From contig DOTA01000055.1 in the NCBI GenBank assembly GCA_003513015.1, positions 1 through 8,322 of the forward strand: 8,322 nucleotides of DNA, given 5' to 3'. The DNA is from Chloroflexota bacterium (GTDB lineage Bacteria; Chloroflexota; Anaerolineae; Anaerolineales; UBA11858). Shown in pieces: positions 1 through 5,913 of the stretch. How positions within the stretch are numbered: the stretch's first letter is position 1; every line of letters starts with the position of its first letter. The notes under the pieces are model-generated. The model saw nothing but the letters and a program-made list of their open reading frames with translations. It was not told the DNA's origin and did not search any database. A program made the position numbers and the translations under genes.

Positions 1-7
1 AGAAATT

Positions 8-670
8 TTAAGCTTCGGCTGGCGCTTTTTCTTTGCGAGATTCCAGCTTGGATTTGATAAATTCAAAAACCATCGGCAAAACCGAGATGAAGATGATCGC
101 CAGGATGACGATTTCGAAGTTGTTTTTGACAATCTCAAGATTGCCAAAGAAATAGCCCAGCCACAGGAACAAATTCACCCAGAGAATGCCGCCAATCACG
201 TTGTAGGCGATGAATTTGCCGTAAGTCATGGCACCCACACCGGCCACGAAGGGGGCGAAAGTGCGCACGATGGGCACAAAACGCGCCAGGATGATGGTTT
301 TGCCGCCGTGTTTCTCGAAGAAAGCACGCGTGCGGTCGAGATATTCTTTTTTGAGGAAACGCACATTGCCGCTAAAGGCTTTGGGGCCGATAAAGTGCCC
401 AATCCAATAATTGAGGGTATCGCCCAGGATGGCGGCGGTACACAAGAGCAGGGCCAGCACCCAGGGTTTCAGCACGCCCAAGGCGGCAAAACTGCCCGCT
501 GCAAAAATCAGGGAATCACCCGGCAAGAAGGGTGTCACCACAAAACCGGTTTCCATGAAAATCACCAGGAAGAGCAGGGCATAGGTCCAGGTGCCATATT
601 GCGAGATGATATCTGCTAGGTATACATCCAGGTGTAAAAATAAATCAATCAGGTTTCGAATAATTTCCAT
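8..670 (-). CDS. dedA: DedA family membrane protein
   Basis: Polytopic inner-membrane protein of 220 residues, the usual length for the DedA/SNARE-associated (VTT domain) family. Members act in envelope homeostasis and proton-motive-force maintenance, and some recycle undecaprenyl phosphate or other lipids across the membrane. Visible hallmarks are the METG segment with E40, the FLPGDS segment with D52, and the amphipathic block ending ARFVPIVRTFAPFVAG with R130 and R136. These acidic and basic residues are the ones required in studied members. Hydrophobic segments lie near residues 28-48, 53-65, 70-85, 137-160, 160-177 and 186-205, with a charged C-terminal tail. From memory the sequence is close to E. 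coli DedA itself rather than to more distant paralogues. It is the last gene of the five-gene operon and starts one base after the prsW-like stop. An AAGGA lies about 11 bases before the ATG. The family call is firm; the transported substrate is not known from sequence. Confidence 0.93.
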   Translation of the reverse strand: MEIIRNLIDLFLHLDVYLADIISQYGTWTYALLFLVIFMETGFVVTPFLPGDSLIFAAGSFAALGVLKPWVLALLLCTAAILGDTLNYWIGHFIGPKAFSGNVRFLKKEYLDRTRAFFEKHGGKTIILARFVPIVRTFAPFVAGVGAMTYGKFIAYNVIGGILWVNLFLWLGYFFGNLEIVKNNFEIVILAIIFISVLPMVFEFIKSKLESRKEKAPAEA

Positions 671-671
671 G

Positions 672-1952
672 TTAAATTGGATCCTTTTCAGAGAGAATTT
701 CTGCCGCTGGGCTTGGCGACGCAGGCGGTATTATAACATCGCCAACGGGGGAGGGCTGTGTGCGCCTGAGGGCGGCGTTAAAACCAAAGAGGAGCAGCAA
801 GCACCCCAAAATCACCAGGGCGAAAATTGCCGGGGCGGCGTTCCCCAACACAACCAAAAAATCGGGGATGGCAACAGCATCCGCAAATAATCCCGAAACA
901 GCTGTCAGAATCACGGTGCCATTCCAAGCGCCGTGGATAGCGATGGCAACGAAATAGATAAAAACCAGCCGCAGGTAGCGCTTTTCGCTCCAGGCTAGCG
1001 CCAAAGCCCAACCCATCAGGCCAGTGGTGGTGATGTGAATCAGGCTGGTGCCCATGCGGGCTACCACTACCATAGCCCAATCTTGACCGGCGCTGGCCCC
1101 TAAAAGAAAATTTTCGAAGAGGGCGTAACCGGCCCCGCTCAGCAAACCGGCTGCAAAGCCCTGCGAGGGACTGGGATGTCGCCCTACCAACAGCCAGACG
1201 CCGATTGGTTTGAACATTTCTTCCAAAATAGGAACCAGCAGCGCGCCAAAGAACAGGGCAATATACAAAGTTCCGGGGCCTAAATAGGGTTGGAGTAACT
1301 CCAAAGCCCGCTCCGGTGCATTTGCTGGCAAAGTTTGGGAGAGTTCGTAGAGTGATTCGATCAGGGCTGGATCCTGAGAGAGATAAATCACGCCCAAAAC
1401 ACCCAACACGAGCAAAGCAGCCAATTCGGTGACCAGACTCAAGAGCGGTGTGCCAACCAATCCGCTATTGAAGATTCCCCAAGAGAGTTGTGGCGAACCT
1501 GCGGATAGGCCTCTCAGCCCTAAACTCAGCAGCCAACCCACCGATAATACGGTGGCCAAGATGTGCAAAACTGGCAAAAAAAGATACGATGTAGCAACCG
1601 ATAGGGTTGCCAGGTATCCCAAGATGAGCACTGGGGGCAATGCCAGAATGCCCCACTGCAAATAGCGTCGCCGGATTTTAAAAGTAGCTGGCTTTCCCAT
1701 CAGGCGAAAGAGTGCGTACCCGGTTGACGGAATCAACAACAAGCCGGCGAAAGCAATCCCTGTCGAGTTGAGCAAAACCGTCAGCGCCCCCAGCGAATCG
1801 CCGTTCAGCGCTGAATTTACAAATGATAGCAACATTGCCGCTGCTATCCCCCACAAGGCCAGAATCCCGAACAGACTCAACCCAAATTGCCAGACAGACG
1901 GCCAGTGGGTGTTGTTAGCGGGTGCGGAAACCGCGAGAGGATCTGTTTGCAT
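672..1952 (-). CDS. PrsW-like intramembrane metalloprotease (M82 family)
   Basis: Membrane protein of 426 residues with about nine or ten hydrophobic segments. The protease signature sits in the C-terminal half. An EExxK motif (E244, E245, K248) lies at a helix entrance, followed by a GYALFEN segment (E280, N281), H306 in a polar patch of the next helix, and HGAWNG with H340. These glutamates and histidines match the putative metal-binding residues of the PrsW/CAAX-protease-like clan. B. subtilis PrsW cleaves the anti-sigma factor RsiW in response to envelope stress. The substrate here is unknown and no anti-sigma gene is nearby. The N-terminal 170 residues add about five extra helices, making it roughly twice the canonical PrsW length. 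The tail after residue 395 is polar and proline-rich. The ATG starts 3 bases after the stop of the gene before it. The only purine-rich site (AGGAAG) is about 15 bases away, so translational coupling is likely. Confidence 0.85.
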   Translation of the reverse strand: MQTDPLAVSAPANNTHWPSVWQFGLSLFGILALWGIAAAMLLSFVNSALNGDSLGALTVLLNSTGIAFAGLLLIPSTGYALFRLMGKPATFKIRRRYLQWGILALPPVLILGYLATLSVATSYLFLPVLHILATVLSVGWLLSLGLRGLSAGSPQLSWGIFNSGLVGTPLLSLVTELAALLVLGVLGVIYLSQDPALIESLYELSQTLPANAPERALELLQPYLGPGTLYIALFFGALLVPILEEMFKPIGVWLLVGRHPSPSQGFAAGLLSGAGYALFENFLLGASAGQDWAMVVVARMGTSLIHITTTGLMGWALALAWSEKRYLRLVFIYFVAIAIHGAWNGTVILTAVSGLFADAVAIPDFLVVLGNAAPAIFALVILGCLLLLFGFNAALRRTQPSPVGDVIIPPASPSPAAEILSEKDPI

Positions 1953-1955
1953 AAT

Positions 1956-2420
1956 TTAGGTGAGTTCTTCCTGGTTGATCGAGTGAGGTGGGATCATCAA
2001 CAGGAAGCCAATCGCAATAATGATTTGACCGATGATCACCCCGGTGGATTGCCAGAAACCAAAGGATGGAATCTCGGGCCAGGGCTGATTGCCCACCCCG
2101 AAAACATCTGCCATGCCTGTGATAACGGAGATTACATAACCTGTAGCCACCAATCGCAGACCGATATCTGCCGCCAAAGAGCGCTCACGCTCGGCCCATA
2201 AGGCCGACATGCTCAGATTGCCGCCAATGCAGATGATCCCTAGCCCCAGCAGAAATACCGTTATTTGCACAAACCCAACGACCGGGCTGCGATCCAAACC
2301 ATAAAATTCAGGCGCTGCTCCGAGGGTGAAAATGAAAAAACCTAGGCCGGTCAAAATCAGCCCAAAGCGCATTTTGATAAAACCATTTCCATTTTTGCCA
2401 TTGGTTTCTTTCATGTTCAC
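1956..2420 (-). CDS. Four-helix membrane protein of unknown function
   Basis: I do not recognise a family. The 154-residue product has a short polar, asparagine-rich N-terminus and four hydrophobic segments at about residues 19-35, 48-66, 85-107 and 124-143. A basic-acidic loop (WAERERS) lies between helices 2 and 3, and the acidic tail is short. No catalytic motif, cysteine pair or signal peptidase site is evident. The start is ambiguous. The GTG at 2420 overlaps the dipeptidase stop by 4 bases (GTGA). An ATG two codons inside (2414) has a GGAAAG nine bases upstream, which is better spaced. Either way the gene is coupled to the dipeptidase gene. Position between the dipeptidase and the PrsW-like protease suggests an envelope role or a partner of the protease, which is inference only. 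Confidence 0.72.
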   Translation of the reverse strand: MNMKETNGKNGNGFIKMRFGLILTGLGFFIFTLGAAPEFYGLDRSPVVGFVQITVFLLGLGIICIGGNLSMSALWAERERSLAADIGLRLVATGYVISVITGMADVFGVGNQPWPEIPSFGFWQSTGVIIGQIIIAIGFLLMIPPHSINQEELT

Positions 2421-3532
2421 ACACTTTCCGGCAATATATTTTGGAGGACTCGGAGCCAGTTTTGGCCCAGAATGGCTGCAATATCGGTTTCAGTATACCC
2501 TTTTTGGGCCAGCAACGGAACTAACTTTTGTAGGTCAGCAATCGTATCGATCTCCTCGGGAACTGATTGTATCCCAAAGCCGCCGTCAAAATCGCTGCCG
2601 AGGCCCACATGCAGGGCATCTCCGGCAAGCTGGCAAATATGATCGATCTGCGCGACCACATGCTCCAAAGTGACCAGATGCCGCCCATCTTTGGCTGTCC
2701 AGCCGGGCAGCAGAAAGCGATTGAAGGGCACCACGCCAATTATGCCCTGACGTTCAAGCAAACCTTCGATGACCTGATCCGAAAGGAAGCGGTTGCTGTC
2801 AAGCCCTTTGAGCAGCGCACTGGCATTGGCGTGGGAGGCAATGATCGTGCCGGGATAACGATCCAGGGCCTGCCAGACGGCTTTTTCATCCATGTGGCTG
2901 AGATCGAGGGCAAAGCCATAGGAAGCCATACCTTCGAGGAGTTGAAAACCTTCAGGCGTGAGCGGGCCGGGTTCACGGGTGCCACCACAAAAACGGGTGC
3001 CAGCCCAGGCCGGGCCGATAAAGCGCACGCCACGCGCCCACCACATCTCCAATTCATCTACCGAGCGCACGCCTTCGGCGCATTCCATCAGGATTACGAA
3101 TCCCACTGGGGGGGCGGTATCACCCGGAGGTGTCTGCCATTGGGTCAGGTGTTCGTCCAAATCACGGCGGGTTTGCAGCAGGCGAAATTTTTCGGGATGA
3201 GTATCCACCAGACGGTGATAGGCATCCAATTGTGCGCGGTAGCGTTGATGGGCTTCTTCTGCATTGTGGTAACACTGCGTGTCCCACTCGCCTAGACTGA
3301 GGCGTGCCGGAGCGGCAAATAGCGTGGAGAAAACGATGGCTACCCGGCCACGCTGGTAATCGGGCCAACCTAAAAGAGTCTCCCCATTTTGAACGGGTGC
3401 GAAGGAAAAGCGTTCAAAATGACGGGTATCTGCGGCTGAACGGGTGTAATCACGTTCAAAGGTCAACATGTTCCAGGCTAAATCCTGGTGGGCATCAACA
3501 ATAATGGGGTTGTTTTCAGGGTTTTCGCTCAT
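2417..3532 (-). CDS. Membrane dipeptidase family protein (peptidase M19)
   Basis: TIM-barrel dinuclear-zinc peptidase of 371 residues. Members hydrolyse dipeptides, including D-amino-acid-containing ones, and some deacylate related substrates. The M19 metal ligands are all recognisable: HxD near the N-terminus (H15, D17), the bridging glutamate in LMECAEG (E150), SHMD (H213) and ASHANA (H234). The LGSDFDGG segment with D314 and D316 supplies the catalytic aspartate region. Length and spacing fit full-length bacterial M19 proteins. No signal peptide or lipobox precedes the barrel, so the enzyme should be cytoplasmic, where it could process imported or recycled cell-wall peptides. The ATG overlaps the mutY stop by four bases (ATGA) and the SD is weak (AGAG), which fits translational coupling. 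The family is certain; the natural substrate is not. Confidence 0.92.
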   Translation of the reverse strand: MSENPENNPIIVDAHQDLAWNMLTFERDYTRSAADTRHFERFSFAPVQNGETLLGWPDYQRGRVAIVFSTLFAAPARLSLGEWDTQCYHNAEEAHQRYRAQLDAYHRLVDTHPEKFRLLQTRRDLDEHLTQWQTPPGDTAPPVGFVILMECAEGVRSVDELEMWWARGVRFIGPAWAGTRFCGGTREPGPLTPEGFQLLEGMASYGFALDLSHMDEKAVWQALDRYPGTIIASHANASALLKGLDSNRFLSDQVIEGLLERQGIIGVVPFNRFLLPGWTAKDGRHLVTLEHVVAQIDHICQLAGDALHVGLGSDFDGGFGIQSVPEEIDTIADLQKLVPLLAQKGYTETDIAAILGQNWLRVLQNILPESV

Positions 3533-4599
3533 ACTTGCTCTTTTTGAAGTCTTTGCGCGATCTGACGGTCGATTTTACCCATGGGATAATCATCAAGTTC
3601 AGCCAGTTTTACCCAGCAGATCGCCTCATGTTCATGGGCGGTCAAGGTATTGCCCTCATTTAACTGGCACTCAAAAGCGTGCAGGGTTACTCTAAAATGG
3701 GTGAAAGCGTGTTCATAAATGCCAAATGGCGCGCCAACTCGAATCTCAGCATTGAGTTCTTCGCAGATTTCGCGTTGCAGGCAAGTTGGCAGGCTTTCGC
3801 CGGGTTCGGTTTTGCCGCCGGGAAACTCCCATAAGCCGCCCAGTAGACCCTTTTGAGGGCGCTGGGCGATAAAAACCGTGCCATTTTGGCGGATGATTGC
3901 GGCAGCCACGGTGTAATGTGGAATAGATGCTTTAGGTTGGGATACCGGGCGTTCTTCCTGCACCCCGAGGGTGCGTGCCTGACAATGAGAGGCTACCGGG
4001 CATTGGGCACAATCCGGTGAGGAGGGCATGCAGATGGTCGCGCCTAAATCCATTAAGGCCTGGTTATATTCCCCGGCTGCACCTGCGGGCAGGTTTTCTT
4101 CCGCTAATTGCCAGAGGAGATGTTCACCCTCTGTGGAGCGGGCCGGTTGGGTAACATCAAAAACGCGTGCTAGCACGCGGCGGATGTTGCCATCCAGGGC
4201 GGCTTCATCGGCCCCGAAAGCGATGGAGGCAATGGCACCCGCGGTGTAGCGCCCAATGCCGGGAAGCTTTTGTAACTCGGCAGCAGTTTGGGGTAACTTT
4301 CCCTGGTGCTCTGTGACGATGATTTGGGCAGCCCGGTGCAAATTACGAGCGCGGGCGTAGTAACCGAGCCCCTCCCAGAGGTTGAGTACCTCCTGTTGGG
4401 GTGCAGCAGCCAACTCAAAGATCGAAGGAAAGCGCGCCAGCCATCTCTGGAAGTAGGGGATCACGGTTTCGACGCGGGTCTGCTGGAGCATGATCTCTGA
4501 AATCCAGATGGCGTAAGGGTCGGGATGTCCGCGCCAGGGGAGTTGGCGGGCATTTTGCCGATACCAATTAAGGATTTGGGTGCTAAAGGGGATCTGCAT
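3529..4599 (-). CDS. mutY: Adenine DNA glycosylase MutY with C-terminal Nudix domain
   Basis: Base-excision repair enzyme that removes adenine mispaired with 8-oxoguanine. The 356-residue chain shows the complete MutY order. PWR and the catalytic SEIMLQQT (E35) come first. The helix-hairpin-helix LPGIGRYTAG lies at 112-121, and the catalytic aspartate is in LDGNIRRV (D136). The [4Fe-4S] ligands are spaced C190-x6-C197-x2-C200-x5-C206. Residues from about 228 form a Nudix fold with a near-perfect box: G262, E268, R276, E277, E280 and E281 in the right spacing, with only the late glycine replaced by N283. An FTH triplet at 299-301 resembles the FSH loop that reads 8-oxoguanine in MutY C-terminal domains. 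The domain may therefore recognise the lesion, hydrolyse oxidised nucleotides, or both. The ATG matches the family N-terminus and no alternative ATG or GTG fits. No SD precedes it, and a terminator-like hairpin ends 7 bases upstream. First gene of the five-gene operon. Confidence 0.95.
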   Translation of the reverse strand: MQIPFSTQILNWYRQNARQLPWRGHPDPYAIWISEIMLQQTRVETVIPYFQRWLARFPSIFELAAAPQQEVLNLWEGLGYYARARNLHRAAQIIVTEHQGKLPQTAAELQKLPGIGRYTAGAIASIAFGADEAALDGNIRRVLARVFDVTQPARSTEGEHLLWQLAEENLPAGAAGEYNQALMDLGATICMPSSPDCAQCPVASHCQARTLGVQEERPVSQPKASIPHYTVAAAIIRQNGTVFIAQRPQKGLLGGLWEFPGGKTEPGESLPTCLQREICEELNAEIRVGAPFGIYEHAFTHFRVTLHAFECQLNEGNTLTAHEHEAICWVKLAELDDYPMGKIDRQIAQRLQKEQV

Positions 4600-4602
4600 A
4601 AG

Positions 4603-4651
4603 AAAAAAGACTGAAGATTGGAGGCAGAAATCGCCTTCAATCTTCAGTCTT
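4603..4651 (-). terminator. Strong hairpin with U-tract, directly before mutY
   Basis: A 14-bp perfect stem pairs 4607-4620 with 4638-4651. It is extended by one mismatch (A with C in the minus-strand RNA) and four more pairs to a 7-base loop at 4626-4632. Read on the minus strand, the stem runs into six U residues from the A-run at 4603-4608. This is the classic form of an intrinsic terminator for the 100-residue gene that ends at 4666. The U-tract ends only a few bases before the mutY ATG, so it could also act as an attenuator for the downstream operon. Confidence 0.8.
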
Positions 4652-4665
4652 CGCTATTCGTTAAG

Positions 4666-4968
4666 TTACATCTGAAAGCCAGGTTTGGCTTTGACCGTTT
4701 TGATTTTCAGGTTATCAACGTAGTCGAGCAATTTCGTGACCATCTGATCCCATTCTTGGGAGGTCATGATGGTATTCAATGAATTCAAGTTTTTCACCTG
4801 AACACCGGTGAGAATTTGGGGGTGTTCGCCGTAAATTGTCAGCCAGGCATCACTGGGTTCAAGTCCAAGGGCTTGAATACCTGGGATGAATTCGCGCACG
4901 ACAAACTCGAAGTATTCCTGTTCTCGTCCAGGCAGTATATCCCAGGATAGTAGCAATTTAAACGACAC
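4666..4968 (-). CDS. Small conserved-looking alpha/beta protein of unknown function
   Basis: Soluble 100-residue protein beginning at GTG (4968). A good AAAGGAG lies seven bases upstream and overlaps the end of the MBL-fold gene, so this start is well supported. The pattern of a hydrophobic strand (FKLLLSWDI), an amphipathic helix (about 15-34), a strand (AWLTIYG), a strand (ILTGVQV), a long helix (about 62-90) and a final basic strand resembles a ferredoxin-like or dimeric alpha-beta barrel (NIPSNAP/ABM-type) fold. The aromatic and acidic residues W9, D10, E16 and E18 are features of the N-terminal half. No cysteine or obvious catalytic motif is visible. Fifteen bases separate it from the MBL-fold gene, so the two are almost certainly cotranscribed. 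Gene reality is likely; the fold call is inference from pattern and the function is unknown. Confidence 0.75.
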   Translation of the reverse strand: MSFKLLLSWDILPGREQEYFEFVVREFIPGIQALGLEPSDAWLTIYGEHPQILTGVQVKNLNSLNTIMTSQEWDQMVTKLLDYVDNLKIKTVKAKPGFQM

Positions 4969-4975
4969 GGTTGCA

Positions 4976-4982
4976 CTCCTTT
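4976..4982 (-). promoter_or_regulatory. Ribosome binding site AAAGGAG supporting a GTG start
   Basis: On the minus strand AAAGGAG lies seven bases before the GTG at 4968, directly after the stop codon of the preceding gene. It decides the GTG start of the 100-residue protein, since no ATG is placed as well. Confidence 0.8.
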
Positions 4983-4983
4983 A

Positions 4984-5625
4984 TCAGGATTTGTAGTCTA
5001 ACACGATGACGCGGGTTTCTTCGGGTATGGATGAAGATGTGATTTTGAGGGACGGTATCGCTTCAATCTCGCCTAAACCCATTTCTTTTAGAAATTTCGA
5101 GAGCGGATCTAACTCAAGTTTGCATTCGGGGAGTTGGAAGTGCATGGGGATGACGATTCCCGGCTCGATCATGCTGACAACTTCGGCTGCTTTGGCGGCA
5201 TTTAGGCCCCCGCCATCACCAACGGGAACCAGGGCGACATTCACATCTCCCAAAGCCTCGATTTGTGCTTGACTGGGAACGATGCGTAAATCGCCTAGAT
5301 GAGCGATGCTGACGCCATTGTAATCGAAGACACATAAGGTGTTGCGGGGGTCATCTTTTGTGTGTTTGCCACCATTGGTTTGTACGGCAGTAATGAAGAC
5401 ACTGCCAATTTCATATTCACCAGGGCCATCGATGATTCGCTGTTTGGGTTTGATCGCTGATTCGAAGTTGTGGCCGGGCGCATCGTGGCTGATGGTGACA
5501 ATATCGCCGCGCAATTTAAGGGGGCTGAAGCCCACAACTTCGTGATTATAGGGATCTGTGACTACGGTTGCTAAACCGCGCTCGGTGAGGCGGAAGCAAG
5601 AGAGTCCGTGCCAGGTTATTTCCAT
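4984..5625 (-). CDS. MBL-fold protein (COG2220-like) with altered metal motif
   Basis: Metallo-beta-lactamase-fold protein of 213 residues, related to the UPF0173/Lactamase_B_3 group of metal-dependent hydrolases. It shows the N-terminal ITWHGLSCF strand, TDPY (D24), the motif-2 strand DIVTISH, DGPGEYEIG (66-74), AHLGDL (H109, D112), LVPVGDGGGLNA and IPMHF (H162). The order and length fit the family. The canonical HxHxDH metal box is altered: residues 47-52 read H-D-A-P-G-H, so the second histidine is A49 and the aspartate is G51. The usual GHSCF histidine is L8. H47, H52, H109 and H162 remain. The protein may bind a single metal or be a non-hydrolytic relative. The ATG has a strong AGGAGG four bases upstream. 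First gene of a two-gene unit, divergent from the tRNA. Fold is sure; activity is open. Confidence 0.88.
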   Translation of the reverse strand: MEITWHGLSCFRLTERGLATVVTDPYNHEVVGFSPLKLRGDIVTISHDAPGHNFESAIKPKQRIIDGPGEYEIGSVFITAVQTNGGKHTKDDPRNTLCVFDYNGVSIAHLGDLRIVPSQAQIEALGDVNVALVPVGDGGGLNAAKAAEVVSMIEPGIVIPMHFQLPECKLELDPLSKFLKEMGLGEIEAIPSLKITSSSIPEETRVIVLDYKS

Positions 5626-5629
5626 GAAA

Positions 5630-5635
5630 CCTCCT
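5630..5635 (-). promoter_or_regulatory. Ribosome binding site of the MBL-fold gene
   Basis: A consensus AGGAGG reads on the minus strand four bases before the ATG at 5625 and fixes the start of the MBL-fold protein. Confidence 0.85.
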
Positions 5636-5696
5636 ACCGCACTATTGTGTATACTGTTCTTGAAAATATGCGGTACTTTGTAAATGATCGGTGGTG

Positions 5697-5702
5697 ATTA
5701 TA
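5697..5702 (-). promoter_or_regulatory. Possible -10 box for the MBL-fold gene
   Basis: TATAAT reads on the minus strand about 70 bases before the MBL-fold ATG. No recognisable -35 hexamer lies 16-18 bases upstream, so this is a weak candidate promoter, divergent from the tRNA promoter. Confidence 0.35.
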
Positions 5703-5754
5703 CTGCATATTGATTATGGGGGGATGAGTAAATCAACATTCGCTGATTTGCGGC

Positions 5755-5783
5755 TTGACCGCAGTTTATCGCTATGCTATAAT
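5755..5783 (+). promoter_or_regulatory. Sigma-70-type promoter of the initiator tRNA gene
   Basis: TTGACC at 5755-5760 and TATAAT at 5778-5783 are separated by exactly 17 bases. This is five of six matches at -35 and a perfect -10, the strongest promoter in the window. Transcription should start near 5790, giving a leader of roughly 14 bases before the tRNA. Confidence 0.9.
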
Positions 5784-5803
5784 GCCGCTCGCTCGATAAA
5801 CGA

Positions 5804-5875
5804 CGCGGGGTGGAGCAGTGGCAGCTCGTCGGGCTCATAACCCGAAGGTCCTAGGTTCGAGTCCTAGCCCCGCTA
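5804..5875 (+). tRNA. Initiator tRNA-Met (anticodon CAT)
   Basis: A complete 72-base cloverleaf. The acceptor arms are 5804-5810 and 5868-5874, the D-stem GAGC/GCTC has a 7-base loop, and the anticodon is CAT at 5836-5838 in a CTCATAA loop. The variable region is 5 bases and the T-stem CTAGG/CCTAG carries the loop TTCGAGT. Three initiator marks are present: three G-C pairs at the foot of the anticodon stem (GGG/CCC), a purine-pyrimidine A11-U24 pair in the D-stem, and no Watson-Crick pair at 1-72. Here 1-72 is C with U rather than the more common C with A. The discriminator is A73. CCA is not encoded (CTT follows), so it must be added after transcription. It has its own promoter and terminator and no neighbouring tRNA genes. 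Confidence 0.97.
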
Positions 5876-5880
5876 CTTTG

Positions 5881-5913
5881 AAAAAGACGCCTGAAAATGG
5901 CGTCTTTTTCTTT
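5881..5913 (+). terminator. Bidirectional intrinsic terminator after the tRNA
   Basis: GACGCC (5886-5891) and GGCGTC (5899-5904) form a perfect stem around a 7-base loop, flanked by AAAAA at 5881-5885 and TTTTT at 5905-5909. The stem extends to 11 pairs. The plus-strand RNA ends in U-rich TTTTTCTTT five bases after the tRNA. The A-run gives a U-tract on the minus strand as well, so the same hairpin can stop transcripts coming leftwards from the dioxygenase gene. Confidence 0.88.

Noticed and set aside
2567..3295. Plus-strand open frame of 242 codons
   Set aside because: Lies wholly antisense to the M19 dipeptidase gene, which has all its metal ligands. The plus-strand product resembles nothing and lacks a ribosome site.
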